A stretch of DNA of 64,000 nt, from assembly GCF_015694465.1 (NCBI RefSeq), contig NZ_JADQDO010000001.1, forward strand, positions 1-64,000, in the 5' to 3' direction. Below the pieces are notes generated by a model. It was not told the DNA's origin, ran no database searches, and worked only from the letters and a program-made list of their open reading frames with translations. This document shows positions 52,453-63,585 of the stretch, piece after piece. This stretch comes from Microvirga alba. Lineage in GTDB: Bacteria; Pseudomonadota; Alphaproteobacteria; Rhizobiales; Beijerinckiaceae. Within the stretch, counting starts at the first letter, position 1. Every line of letters starts with the position of its first letter. A program made the translations under genes and the position numbers.

Positions 52453-52820
52453 TTCTGAATACGCCCTTCCTCAGCCTTGTGATGATATTGAAGCGCAACC
52501 ATGACGCCCTTCAGCGGGCGCACGAGCCCCAGGCACAGAATGCCGGTCAGGGAAAACCACATCACGAGGTGCAGCCAGATTGGCGGCTCGAAGGTGAACT
52601 CGACCCAAAGGGCGAGGCCCACCACCACGAAGCCGACGATCGACATGACGAAGAAAGCCGGTCCATCTCCCGAATCGGCGAAGGAGAAGTCGAGTCCGCA
52701 GACCTCGCAGGATTTACGCATGGTCAGGTAGCCCTGGAACATGTGGCCCTTTCCACAGCGAGGGCAGCACCCTTTGAGGCCGGCGACGATCGGAGAGGGA
52801 ACCGATTGGTTCTGCGCCAA
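52449..52820 (-). CDS. DUF983 family protein
   Basis: A 123-residue protein with a zinc-ribbon-like Cys set (GCCPRCGKGHMF and SCEVCGLDF) and two membrane helices (FFVMSIVGFVVVGLALWVEF, LHLVMWFSLTGILCLGLVRPL). DUF983 is conserved next to SURF1 in alphaproteobacteria and is thought to help oxidase assembly; role unproven. Start: both in-frame candidates are TTG (52868 and 52820). The inner one has a GGAG site and the usual length. Overlaps SURF1 by 4 nt. Confidence 0.87.
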   Translation of the reverse strand: MAQNQSVPSPIVAGLKGCCPRCGKGHMFQGYLTMRKSCEVCGLDFSFADSGDGPAFFVMSIVGFVVVGLALWVEFTFEPPIWLHLVMWFSLTGILCLGLVRPLKGVMVALQYHHKAEEGRIQK

Positions 52821-52881
52821 GATGGATACTCCACAAGGCCTTCCGCGAACGAAAGGAGTGCCGGTCAAATAGTCTCTGAGG

Positions 52882-52913
52882 CCTTAAAAACGAAGGGCGG
52901 CCTAAAGCCGCCC
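52882..52913 (-). terminator. Intrinsic terminator after ctaE
   Basis: Read leftward: arms GGGCGGC and GCCGCCC (52913-52895) with loop TTTAG, then TTCGTTTTT. It lies 28 nt after the ctaE stop and should end the ctaC-D-B-coxF-G-E transcript. DUF983 and SURF1 therefore need read-through or their own start. Confidence 0.8.
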
Positions 52914-52940
52914 CTGTTTGGATCGATTTCGAGAGGGGCG

Positions 52941-53801
52941 CTAGTGCCCAGCGGCATGCCCGCCGAAGCCCCACACGTAGATGGCGGCGAACAGGAAGAG
53001 CCACACCACGTCGACGAAGTGCCAGTACCACGCCGCAAACTCGAAGCCGAGATGCTGCTGGGGCGTGAAGTCGCCGCGATAGGTACGCAGCAGGCAGACC
53101 GCCAGGAAGATCGTGCCGATGATCACGTGCACGCCGTGGAAGCCCGTCGCCATGAAGAAGGTGGCGCCGTAGATGTTGCCTTTGAAGCCGAAGGCGGCGT
53201 GGCTGTACTCGTAACCCTGCAGGGTGGTGAAGATCATGCCGAGGATGACCGTCAGCCACAGGCCGGCCTTCAGGCCGTTGCGGTCGTTCTGGAGCAATGC
53301 GTAGTGCGCCCAGGTGACCGTGGTGCCGGAGGTGAGCAGGATCAGGGTGTTGAGAAGGGGCAGGTGCCAGGGGTCGAACGTCTCGATGCCCTTCGGGGGC
53401 CAAACGCCGCCGAGAGCTTCGGTGCGCGCGTATTGGATCGCCTCGTGGGGGAACAGGGCGACGTCGAAATAGGCCCAGAACCAGGCGACGAAGAACATCA
53501 CCTCGGAGGCGATGAACATCATCATGCCGTAGCGGTGATGAAGCTGGACGACGCGGGTGTGATACGCGCCGCTATTGGCCTCGCGAATCACGTCGCTCCA
53601 CCAGCTGATCATCGTGTAGAGGACGCCGATGATGCCCGCGCCGAAAACATAGGCGCCGAGGTGCATCCCGCCGATCTGGATGTCCTTCCACCAGGTGACG
53701 AAGCCGGAGGCCAACAGGAAGGCGCTCACTGCGCCAACGAGCGGCCACGGGCTCGGGTCGACAAGGTGATAATCGTGATGTTTGGCGTGGGCCTCGGCCA
53801 T
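52941..53801 (-). CDS. ctaE: Cytochrome c oxidase subunit III (aa3 type)
   Basis: A 286-residue, seven-helix subunit. Motifs include DPSPWPLVGAVSAFLLASGF at the N-terminus, EVMFFVAWFWAYFDVALFP and ATGFHGVHVIIGTIFL, then a final AAWYWHFVDVVWLFLFAAIY. It stabilises the CtaD core and lines the oxygen path. It is the last gene of the oxidase operon before the terminator. Confidence 0.97.
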   Translation of the reverse strand: MAEAHAKHHDYHLVDPSPWPLVGAVSAFLLASGFVTWWKDIQIGGMHLGAYVFGAGIIGVLYTMISWWSDVIREANSGAYHTRVVQLHHRYGMMMFIASEVMFFVAWFWAYFDVALFPHEAIQYARTEALGGVWPPKGIETFDPWHLPLLNTLILLTSGTTVTWAHYALLQNDRNGLKAGLWLTVILGMIFTTLQGYEYSHAAFGFKGNIYGATFFMATGFHGVHVIIGTIFLAVCLLRTYRGDFTPQQHLGFEFAAWYWHFVDVVWLFLFAAIYVWGFGGHAAGH

Positions 53802-53868
53802 TTCGTGTCGTCTCCGTGCCTCGAAGGTGTCTCGCTTTAAGACGTTTCTGTCTAGCTTGTCACGTCCG

Positions 53869-54462
53869 TTATTGAACGATTGGTTTTGTTGAGGGTGTCG
53901 CCGCCTCCGCCACCGGCTTGCCCCCCTTCGAGGGGAAGTAGGTGTAGGAGAGGGTGATGGAACTGATGTCCTTGATGTCCGAATCCTCGACCAGGCGCGG
54001 ATCGACGTAGAAAACCACGGCCGATTCCAGCGTTTCGCCAGGCTTCAAGGTCTGCTCGGTGAAGCAGAAGCATTCGAGCTTCGAGAAATACGAGCCGGCC
54101 AGATCAGGCTGCACATTGTAGGTCGCGATTCCCGTTGTCGGCTTATCGCCCGTGTTCGTGACCTTGTAGAGAACCGTCGTGGTCTCGCCGAGCTTCACCT
54201 TTACTTCGGGAGTTTCGGGCGAGAAATTCCACCGGAGGCCGGAGGAGACGTTGGCGTCGAAACGGACGGAGACGGTGCGCTCCATGACATCGGAGCCATT
54301 CGCGTCGCGAACGATCGGCGTGCCGCCAAAGCCCGTGACCTTGCAGAAGAGGTCGTAGAGCGGCACGGAGGCATAGGCCGCGCCCGCCATGCCGACGACG
54401 ATGCCTGAGCAGGCGAGGACCGTGCGTCGCATCTTGCGCTGGAGTTCGGGAGACGTGCTCAT
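53869..54462 (-). CDS. ctaG: Cytochrome c oxidase copper-insertion protein CtaG/Cox11
   Basis: A 197-residue protein with an N-terminal membrane helix (VLACSGIVVGMAGAAYASVPLYDLFCKVTGFGG) and a periplasmic Ig-like domain. The copper-binding CFCFTEQTL motif (KLECFCFTEQTL) is intact. It delivers copper to CuB of CtaD. The YDLFCKVTGFGGTP signature is diagnostic. Located 8 nt downstream of the small coxF-like gene. Confidence 0.96.
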   Translation of the reverse strand: MSTSPELQRKMRRTVLACSGIVVGMAGAAYASVPLYDLFCKVTGFGGTPIVRDANGSDVMERTVSVRFDANVSSGLRWNFSPETPEVKVKLGETTTVLYKVTNTGDKPTTGIATYNVQPDLAGSYFSKLECFCFTEQTLKPGETLESAVVFYVDPRLVEDSDIKDISSITLSYTYFPSKGGKPVAEAATPSTKPIVQ

Positions 54463-54469
54463 CGCAACC

Positions 54470-54631
54470 TCACAGGGGCCGGTTCAGAACGCCAGGTCCG
54501 AGCTTGGCGATCGTGACCACATAGAACAGCAACACCAGGGCTCCGAGCGCCAGGCCCAAAGCAACCGAACGCCGACGACGGCGCTTTTGCTCCTCAGGAG
54601 TCAAACGGGGAAGGGGGCTCTGCTGTACCAT
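54470..54631 (-). CDS. Small membrane protein in the oxidase operon (CoxF-like)
   Basis: A 53-residue protein between ctaB and ctaG. It has a basic cytoplasmic start (LTPEEQKRRRRRSV) and one helix (ALGLALGALVLLFYVVTIAKL). This is the size, position and pattern of the small protein found here in rhizobial oxidase operons (sometimes called CoxF). Function unknown. A GGTGAT site precedes the ATG at 54631. Too short for many gene callers. Confidence 0.85.
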   Translation of the reverse strand: MVQQSPLPRLTPEEQKRRRRRSVALGLALGALVLLFYVVTIAKLGPGVLNRPL

Positions 54632-54635
54632 CGGA

Positions 54636-55592
54636 TCACCCGAAAACCGGCCGGAAGAAGCCGAGGCCATGCTCCGCGAGAAGGGTCGCGAAGAGCAGGA
54701 AGAGATAAAGGATCGAGAAGGCGAAGAGTTGCTGCGCCACGCGCATGGCCGGCTCGCCCTGACGCAGGCGATAGACCTGGAAAGCCAGGGCCAGCATGCC
54801 GAGACCACCGATGGTCGCGATGATCGCATAGGCCAAGCCGCCGAAGCCGAAAGCGACGGGTGCGAGGCCGAGCGGCGCGAGAAGCACGGTGTAGGCGAGG
54901 ATCTGGCGGCGGGTCGAATCAGGGCCGGCGACGTTCGGCATCATCGGGATGCCCGCGCGCTCGTAGTCGCCCGACTTGACCAGGGCAAGCGCCCAGAAAT
55001 GGGGCGGGGTCCAGATGAAAATGATGGCGAAGAGGATGAGGCTCTCCCACCCCACGTGACCCGTCACCGCCGCCTGGGCGACCACCGGAGGAAGAGCGCC
55101 GGCGGCACCGCCGATGACGATATTCTGGGGCGTCGAGCGCTTCAGCCACATGGAGTAGATGACGGCGTAGAAGACGATGGTGAAGGCCAGAAGCCCTGCG
55201 GCGAGCACGTTGCTGACCAGGCCAAGCACGATCACCGAACCGGCGGAAAGGGTCAGGCCGAAGGCGAGGGCCTCCCCCGGAGCGATCTTGCCGGCGGGAA
55301 TCGGACGCGCACGGGTGCGCGTCATGACGGCGTCGATATCCGCATCCCACCACATGTTCAGGCAGCCTGAGGCCCCGGCCCCAATCGCAATCATGAGAAG
55401 CGAGGCGAAGGCGACGACCGGATGGATGGTCGGATGCACGACGACCATGCCGACCAGCGCCGTGAACACGACCAGAAACATCACCCGCGGCTTCAGGAGG
55501 GCGAAGAAGTCGGACACGTCGCCCTGCGATAGGCCCGCCGTGACGACGGCCTCGCTGCGATTGTCGGTCAAGCTGTTCGATGCACTGGTCAT
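54636..55592 (-). CDS. ctaB: Protoheme IX farnesyltransferase (heme o synthase)
   Basis: Adds farnesyl to heme b, giving heme o for oxidase. The 318-residue protein has nine helices. Motifs are [19 protein letters not shown] (first Asp motif), [20 protein letters not shown] and [14 protein letters not shown], all typical of CtaB. The start is ATG 55592; an upstream extension in frame lacks family similarity. Follows ctaD after a 186-nt gap containing an 11-bp hairpin. Confidence 0.96.
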   Translation of the reverse strand: MTSASNSLTDNRSEAVVTAGLSQGDVSDFFALLKPRVMFLVVFTALVGMVVVHPTIHPVVAFASLLMIAIGAGASGCLNMWWDADIDAVMTRTRARPIPAGKIAPGEALAFGLTLSAGSVIVLGLVSNVLAAGLLAFTIVFYAVIYSMWLKRSTPQNIVIGGAAGALPPVVAQAAVTGHVGWESLILFAIIFIWTPPHFWALALVKSGDYERAGIPMMPNVAGPDSTRRQILAYTVLLAPLGLAPVAFGFGGLAYAIIATIGGLGMLALAFQVYRLRQGEPAMRVAQQLFAFSILYLFLLFATLLAEHGLGFFRPVFG

Positions 55593-55688
55593 ACTTGGTG
55601 ATCTTTCGCCGCGTTCAAACCGGAGGCCGAACGCTTCTCGACAGGCAACTCCTCGCCGGAAGGCTTCTTTCCGAAGCCCTCGGGGGAG

Positions 55689-55715
55689 GAGCGGGCGGCG
55701 TGTTGCCGCCCGCTC
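55689..55715. other. Strong hairpin between ctaD and ctaB
   Basis: Arms GAGCGGGCGGC (55689-55699) and GCCGCCCGCTC (55705-55715), loop of 5 nt, a perfect 11-bp GC stem without a U-tract. It lies 64 nt after the ctaD stop. It could stabilise the ctaD 3' end so that CtaC/CtaD are made in excess over CtaB. Confidence 0.55.
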
Positions 55716-55778
55716 GTAACTCATTTCGTCATCGCATGTCCTATCGGCGAACCGGTGTCCGCTTCGCCGGGACTGGCT

Positions 55779-58290
<2,512 letters not shown>

Positions 58291-58598
58291 CGGTGTTCCA
58301 AGCTCCTAAAGATGTGATGGCCTGAGGGGCCAAGAATGCATCGGGGGAGGGCGCGGGCGTGCAAAAAGCGGTGCCCGGCCTGCGCCATCACCTTTTGATC
58401 TGCGTCTATGACCACAGGACGCGCCTTAGCGCAACGGTGCAAGCGTCGCTATTTATGCGTCATAACCGCCAAAGCGTGTTTTCCGTTCCGAGATTGTCCC
58501 CTTCGCTTGACATTGCGCCCCCTGCCATGGTCCGAACGGGGCAAAAGCCGGGCTGGCGCGCAAGCCGCCGCCCTTAAGCCCGTGTTCCAAGGACGGAG
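58291..58598. other. 308-bp divergent promoter region between ctaC and ialB
   Basis: Must hold the promoters of both genes. It is AT-richer around 58440-58490. A TTGACA is at 58508-58513 but no matching -10 is found at 17 bp. No other element is recognised. Confidence 0.5.
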
Positions 58599-59117
58599 AT
58601 GCCGATGAGCGTGTCACGATGGGTTCGCAGCGGAGCGGCCGCTTTCATCGGATTCCTCGCGTTGTCCGCGGCGAGCGGAGCCAGTGCGCAAGGGATGGTC
58701 AAGAACACCTTCGGCGACTGGCAGATGCGGTGCGAGACCCCTCCCGGCGCTACGGCTGAGCAGTGCGCTCTGGTCCAGAACGTCGTGGCCGAGGACCGTC
58801 CGAACGTCACGCTCGTCATTATTGTGTTGAAAACCGCTGACGGCAAAAGCAAGCTTCTGCGCATCGTCGCGCCGCTGGGTATCCTTCTGCCTTCCGGTCT
58901 GGGTCTCAAGATCGACCAGACGGATATCGGCCGGGCCGGTTTCGTGCGCTGCCTCTCCACGGGGTGCGTCGCGGAGGTCGTGATGGAGGACAACCTCATC
59001 ACGCAGATGAAGAGCGGCCAGGCGGCCACCTTCATCGTCTTCCAGACGCCCGAGGAAGGCATCGGCATTCCGGTGTCGCTGAATGGATTCGCAGCCGGGT
59101 TCGACGCCCTGCCTTAA
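58599..59117 (+). CDS. Invasion-associated locus B (IalB) family protein
   Basis: A 172-residue exported protein with a Sec signal (AAFIGFLALSAASGASAQ). The IalB domain follows: FGDWQMRCETP, QCALVQNVVAEDRPNVTLV and RCLSTGCVAEVVMEDNL. Four cysteines form likely disulfides. IalB was named in Bartonella for erythrocyte invasion, but it is widespread in free-living Hyphomicrobiales as a periplasmic protein of unknown role. Confidence 0.92.
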   Translation: MPMSVSRWVRSGAAAFIGFLALSAASGASAQGMVKNTFGDWQMRCETPPGATAEQCALVQNVVAEDRPNVTLVIIVLKTADGKSKLLRIVAPLGILLPSGLGLKIDQTDIGRAGFVRCLSTGCVAEVVMEDNLITQMKSGQAATFIVFQTPEEGIGIPVSLNGFAAGFDALP

Positions 59118-59154
59118 TCAAAGAGCCGGCAAGCACGGTCAGTTGGGGGATCTC

Positions 59155-59754
59155 ATGGGTAATGGCATGGGTAATGGATTGGGTGCAAAGGCCGCATTGG
59201 CTTTCGCGATGCTCGGCTTGACGGCCCTGACGGGCTGCGGAGCGCCTGGGGAGGGCGGCTCAACCCTGGGCAACATGATACTTTTCGCGGGACCTACGGT
59301 GCCGCCCCCGCAAGCCGCGCAGATTGAGGATGTGTACTGCCCACCGGTCGAGGTCTCCGAGGGAGGATCCGCCTTGCAGGCCTATACCGGCGGTCGCGTC
59401 GGCGATACGGGCGGGCTGCGCAGCCAGATCTCCATCAGCCAGCTCGCCCGCGAATGCGTGGGACGGCCCGATGGCGCAACGGTTGTGAAGATCGGTGTCG
59501 AGGGCCGGGCGCTTCTGGGTGTTGGCGGCGCGGCAGGGCGCTACGACGTGCCGGTCCATATCGTCGTCAAGCGCGGCTCGACGGTCATCGCCAACCGGTC
59601 GAAGCGTCTCTCGGTTGCGATTCCCGCCGGCGACAGCCAGGCGACCTTCGTCGTGGTCGAGGAGGGGATCGTCGTTCCGGCGGTCGATGCCAACAGCTTC
59701 GAGATCGAGGTCGGATTGGGCGCCCAGGCGGCGACGGGTCGGCGTCGCCGCTGA
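59155..59754 (+). CDS. Lipoprotein of unknown function
   Basis: A 199-residue lipoprotein. The signal ends in the lipobox LTGC (…AMLGLTALTGCGAP). The mature part has VYCPPVEVSEGGSALQAYTG and two beta-rich halves (ISISQLARECVGRPDGATVVK; YDVPVHIVVKRGSTVIANRSKRL). This looks like a small Ig-like or lectin-like envelope domain that recurs in Hyphomicrobiales. A GGGGGA site precedes ATG 59155. It follows ialB by 37 nt. Confidence 0.75.
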   Translation: MGNGMGNGLGAKAALAFAMLGLTALTGCGAPGEGGSTLGNMILFAGPTVPPPQAAQIEDVYCPPVEVSEGGSALQAYTGGRVGDTGGLRSQISISQLARECVGRPDGATVVKIGVEGRALLGVGGAAGRYDVPVHIVVKRGSTVIANRSKRLSVAIPAGDSQATFVVVEEGIVVPAVDANSFEIEVGLGAQAATGRRRR

Positions 59755-59814
59755 GGTCGCTTTATTGCGCCGCTGAAGAAGCTGGGCGCCGGTCGGCGCC
59801 CAGATCATGCCCGG

Positions 59815-61116
59815 TCAATGCAAAGTCTCGCTTGCCCCTCGGCCGAGGGGAATAGCGAGCACCTTGTCGATGCGGCGTCCATCCAGGTCCACCACCTCGA
59901 AGCGCCAGCCAAGGGCGTTCACGTGCTCACCCGTATTGGGCAGGCGCTGAATTTCGCTGATCACCAGCCCGCCGACCGTGTGATAGCTCCGGTTCTCCGG
60001 CAGCGACACACCCAGCGTTTCGGCCATTTCATCGACGGGCATGGAGCCCGAGAGCAGCCATGAGCCGTCCTCCCGGCGCACCGCGTCGGGCTCGGGGGTC
60101 TCGGTGTCCGATCTGAACGCGCCGACGATTGCTTCGAGCGCGTCCGCGGGTGTCACCACCCCTTCGAAATGGCCGTATTCGTCGTGCACCAGCGCCATGG
60201 GCACTTCGGCATCGCGCAGCATGGCAATGGCATCGAGGGCATCGAGAGTATCGGGAATGATGGGGGCCTGCCGGACGTGCTTGCGGACGTCTAGAGCCTC
60301 TCCCGACAGCAACGCCGCCAGCAATTCGCGCGACTGGACGACGCCGATCATGTTGTCGGAGGCCCCTTCGCTGACCGGAAGGCGCGAATGCGGCGTCTCG
60401 ATGAGCACAGCTCGGATGGTCTCGATGTCGTCGTTCAGATCGACCAGATCCACGTCCGTGCGCGGCGTCATCAATCCGCGCACCGGCCTGTCGCCGAGGC
60501 GAAGCACGCCGGCGATCATCCGCCGCTCCTCTTCCTCGATCACGCCCGCGCTCTCGGCCTCGCCGACGAGCTGCTTGAGCTCCTCTTCGGTCACCGCGCT
60601 CTCGACATCGGACGAGGTTCGCATGAGGCGAAAGATGAGGCGGGTCGAGGCGTTGAGAAGCCACACCGCAGGGGCGGCGACCTTCGACATGACGACCATC
60701 AAGGGGGCCATGATGCAGGCGATGCCTTCCGCGTTACGCAAAGCGAGCTGCTTCGGCACGAGCTCGCCAATGACAATGGAGAGGAAGGTGATGAGCCCGA
60801 TCACGACACCGTAGCCGACAGGCTCGGCCGCGCCTCTCGGCATTCCCTCCGCAAGGAGGATTTCCGTCAGCTTGCCACCGAGCGCCGCGCCGGAGAAGGC
60901 GCCGGCCAGGATGCCGACGAGGGTGATGCCGATTTGGACCGTGGAGAGAAAACGGCCCGGGTCTTCCATGAGGGAGAGCGCCGTGTTGGCACCCCGGCGG
61001 CCCTGTTCGGCCATCGCCTTGAGGCGAGAGCGGCGGGCGGAAACGATGGCAAGTTCGGAAAGGGCGAAAACGCCGTTGAGAGCGACGAGAACGAGGGCGA
61101 TAACCAGTTCGAGCAA
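59815..61116 (-). CDS. Hemolysin C/CorC-family protein (CNNM domain, CBS pair, CorC_HlyC)
   Basis: A 433-residue inner-membrane protein. A DUF21/CNNM membrane domain (~1-190: LVLVALNGVFALSELAIVSARRSRLKAM) precedes a CBS pair (~215-335: MTPRTDVDLVDLND, LPVSEGASDNMIGVV, ALVHDEYGHFEGVVTPADAL) and a C-terminal CorC/HlyC domain (MPVDEMAETLGVSL, HTVGGLVISEIQRLP). These proteins are linked to magnesium or sodium export, not to hemolysis. Confidence 0.93.
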   Translation of the reverse strand: MLELVIALVLVALNGVFALSELAIVSARRSRLKAMAEQGRRGANTALSLMEDPGRFLSTVQIGITLVGILAGAFSGAALGGKLTEILLAEGMPRGAAEPVGYGVVIGLITFLSIVIGELVPKQLALRNAEGIACIMAPLMVVMSKVAAPAVWLLNASTRLIFRLMRTSSDVESAVTEEELKQLVGEAESAGVIEEEERRMIAGVLRLGDRPVRGLMTPRTDVDLVDLNDDIETIRAVLIETPHSRLPVSEGASDNMIGVVQSRELLAALLSGEALDVRKHVRQAPIIPDTLDALDAIAMLRDAEVPMALVHDEYGHFEGVVTPADALEAIVGAFRSDTETPEPDAVRREDGSWLLSGSMPVDEMAETLGVSLPENRSYHTVGGLVISEIQRLPNTGEHVNALGWRFEVVDLDGRRIDKVLAIPLGRGASETLH

Positions 61117-61296
61117 CGATGTCAGGAGCTGCTGACCGGATCAGGCCGCGCTTCTCCCCTTCTGTGAAAAGATGCTGCCATACATGGGGCTTCTCGGCCC
61201 CGCCGTCAATTAAGGGGTGAAGAGGCCGGTTGCGGCAGCCTGTTTGATTGACAGAAAGACGATTCCTCGCCACAGGTTTCAGCAGCCAATGATCCC
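61117..61296. other. Promoter region of the gcv operon
   Basis: The 180 nt between the divergent CorC-like start and the riboswitch hold the promoters of both. A candidate leader K-turn may overlap the last bases. No clear promoter boxes are assigned. Confidence 0.5.
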
Positions 61297-61500
61297 CGCG
61301 GAAGAGACCGGACCCGAAAGGGCCCCGGCGCCGAAGGCGCAACCGCCCCGGAAACGCTCAGGCCAAAGGACCGCGCGGGAGCTGGCACTCTGGAAAGTGG
61401 TGACGTCGCAAGGCGTCGCCCACCGACGGGCGTAACCTTCGCTTTTGTCTTCAAGCGCAAGGGAAATCTCTCAGGTCTCGGGACAGAGGGGGCGTGAAAC
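61297..61500 (+). promoter_or_regulatory. Tandem glycine riboswitch
   Basis: Two glycine aptamers in series. Aptamer 1 (~61297-61379) shows GCGGAAGAG, GCCGAAGGCGCAA and CTCAGGCCAAAGGACCGC. Aptamer 2 (~61384-61494) shows ACTCTGGAAAGT, CGCAAGGGAAATCTCTCAGG and GGGACAGAGGGGG. These are the conserved cores. The expression platform (~61488-61530) has GGCGTG pairing with CACGCC around an inner GGCC-GTAA-GGCC hairpin. It controls the gcv operon. Confidence 0.93.
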
Positions 61501-61541
61501 GGGCCGTAAGGCCTGATGAAACACGCCTTTGAGGGAACCCG

Positions 61542-62684
61542 ATGGCCGAGCAAGCCCATTCCGACGAGCCGCTTCTCGTTACTCCGCTTCATGCCGAACA
61601 TGTGGCGCTTGGTGCCCGCATGGTGCCCTTCGCCGGCTATGACATGCCGGTGCAATACCCCACCGGAATCATGACCGAGCACAACTGGACCCGCGAGCAT
61701 GCAGGCCTGTTCGATGTCTCGCACATGGGGCAGGCTCTCCTCGTCGGCCCCGACCACGAGACGACGGCCCGGGCGCTGGAAACGTTGATTCCCGCCGACA
61801 TCGTGAACCTGAAGCCCGGCCAGCAGCGCTATTCGCAGCTGCTCAGCGAGGAGGGCGGCATTCTCGACGACCTCATGGTCACTCGCTCGGGCGATCCGGC
61901 CGAAGACGGCAAGCTGGTGCTGGTGGTCAACGCCTCCATGAAGGAGGCGGATTACGCGCACATGCAGGCGCGCCTTCCCGCCAATGTGAAGCTCGTACGC
62001 TCGGACGATCGCGCTCTTCTCGCGATTCAGGGCCCGAAGGCCGCTGAGGTGATGGCGCGGCTCGCTCCGGACACTGCCGACATGACCTTCATGGCGGTCA
62101 AGGCGACGAAGGTCGCCGGGCTCGACGTTCATCTGTCGCGCTCCGGCTATACCGGCGAGGACGGCTACGAAATCTCCGTCAAGGCCAAGGATGCCGTCGC
62201 CCTGTGGCGCGCGCTCCTCGCCGATCCGGAAGTGAAGGCCATCGGCCTCGGCGCGCGCGATTCGCTTCGCCTCGAAGCCGGTCTGTGCCTCTACGGCCAC
62301 GACATCGACACCACCACCTCGCCCATCGAGGGCGGCCTGATCTGGTCGATCCAGAAGCGCCGCCGCGAGGAGGGGGGCTTCCCGGGCGCCGCGCGTATCC
62401 AGCGCGAGATCAAGGATGGCGCGGCGCGCGTGCGCGTCGGCCTGAAGCCCGAAGGCCGCGCTCCGGCGCGCGAGGGCTCGATCATCACTACGCCCGATGG
62501 CCGCGAGGTCGGAATCGTGACGTCCGGCGGCTTCGGCCCCACCGTCAACGGCCCGGTCGCCATGGGTTATGTTTCAAAGGACGTTTCCGCTGTCGGAACG
62601 GACCTTCATCTTGTGGTTCGCGGCAAGCCGATTCCGGCCAAGGTCGCGGCCATGCCGTTCGCACCGCATCGCTACAAGCGTTGA
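61542..62684 (+). CDS. gcvT: Glycine cleavage system T protein (aminomethyltransferase)
   Basis: Transfers the methylene group from the H-protein to tetrahydrofolate. The 380-residue protein carries FDVSHMGQALLVGPDHE, YSQLLSEEGGILDDLMVTR, RSGYTGEDGYEISV and GLGARDSLRLEAGLCLYGHD, all characteristic. A GAGGG ribosome site is 8 nt before the start, after the riboswitch. First gene of the gcv operon. Confidence 0.97.
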   Translation: MAEQAHSDEPLLVTPLHAEHVALGARMVPFAGYDMPVQYPTGIMTEHNWTREHAGLFDVSHMGQALLVGPDHETTARALETLIPADIVNLKPGQQRYSQLLSEEGGILDDLMVTRSGDPAEDGKLVLVVNASMKEADYAHMQARLPANVKLVRSDDRALLAIQGPKAAEVMARLAPDTADMTFMAVKATKVAGLDVHLSRSGYTGEDGYEISVKAKDAVALWRALLADPEVKAIGLGARDSLRLEAGLCLYGHDIDTTTSPIEGGLIWSIQKRRREEGGFPGAARIQREIKDGAARVRVGLKPEGRAPAREGSIITTPDGREVGIVTSGGFGPTVNGPVAMGYVSKDVSAVGTDLHLVVRGKPIPAKVAAMPFAPHRYKR

Positions 62685-62703
62685 TATTGAAGGGGGATCA
62701 CCA

Positions 62704-63078
62704 ATGACCACGCGTTACACCAAGGATCACGAATACGTCCGCGTTGAGGGCGATGCCGGCATCGTCGGCATTTCCGACTACGCTCAGGCGCAATTGGGCG
62801 ACGTCGTCTTCGTCGAGCTGCCGGCCGTCGGCAAGACGCTCGCCAAGGGCGCTGAAGCCGCCGTCGTCGAGAGCGTGAAGGCCGCGAGCGAAGTCTATGC
62901 TCCGGTCTCCGGCGAGGTGCTCGAGGTCAACAGCCTGCTCGAAGACACCCCCGGCACGGTCAATGAAGACGCGGCCGGTCGCGGCTGGTTCCTGAAGCTG
63001 CGCATCACGAACCCGAGCGAACTCGATGGTCTGCTCACGGAAGAGCAGTACCAGGAGTTCGTGAAGTCGATCTCTTAA
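62704..63078 (+). CDS. gcvH: Glycine cleavage system H protein
   Basis: A 124-residue lipoyl carrier. The lipoyl lysine is K59 in VVESVKAASEVYAPVSGEV. The N-terminal YTKDHEYVRVEGDAGIVGIS and C-terminal GRGWFLKLRI blocks are standard. It shuttles the aminomethyl group between P, T and L proteins. 19 nt after gcvT. Confidence 0.98.
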   Translation: MTTRYTKDHEYVRVEGDAGIVGISDYAQAQLGDVVFVELPAVGKTLAKGAEAAVVESVKAASEVYAPVSGEVLEVNSLLEDTPGTVNEDAAGRGWFLKLRITNPSELDGLLTEEQYQEFVKSIS

Positions 63079-63093
63079 ACAGGATCAACGCTC

Positions 63094-63567
63094 ATGGCCC
63101 ACGAATATCGCGCGACAATCCGTTGGAAAGCCGATGGCTCCAACTTTACGGAGAACCGCTATAGCCGTGGCCATGTCTGGATTTTCGACGGCGGCATCGA
63201 GGTGCCGGCGTCGGCTTCACCCTCGGTCGTGCCGCTGCCTCTCTCGCGAGAGGACGCGGTCGATCCGGAGGAAGCATTCGTGGCAGCGATTTCAAGTTGC
63301 CACATGCTGACCTTTCTCTCGATCGCGGCGAAGAAGCGTTACACCATCGACCGCTATGAGGATCACGCCCTTGGCGTGATGACCAAGAACGAGAAGGGCA
63401 AGCTTTTCGTCTCCAAGGTCACGCTCGACCCCATCATCGAATTCTCAGGCGACAAGATTCCGACGCCCGAGCAGATTGCCGAACTTCATCACCTGTCTCA
63501 CCAGGAATGCTTCATCGCGAATTCCGTGCTCACGGAAATCGTGGTCGCGGGCCTTCCGAACCACTAA
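63094..63567 (+). CDS. OsmC-family protein
   Basis: A 157-residue protein of the OsmC/Ohr peroxidase fold. It has NRYSRGHVWIFDGG near the start and VDPEEAFVAAISSCHMLTFL with the first redox Cys. The second is in HHLSHQECFIANSVLT. The two-cysteine pattern suits organic hydroperoxide reduction with lipoyl or other thiols. It lies inside the gcv operon, 15 nt after gcvH and 18 nt before gcvPA; lipoylated partners make this interesting. Confidence 0.92.
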   Translation: MAHEYRATIRWKADGSNFTENRYSRGHVWIFDGGIEVPASASPSVVPLPLSREDAVDPEEAFVAAISSCHMLTFLSIAAKKRYTIDRYEDHALGVMTKNEKGKLFVSKVTLDPIIEFSGDKIPTPEQIAELHHLSHQECFIANSVLTEIVVAGLPNH

Positions 63568-63585
63568 CGCATAGGGTTTTTGCTG

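Noticed and set aside
58508..58513. TTGACA as the -35 of ialB
   Set aside because: No acceptable -10 at 16-18 bp.
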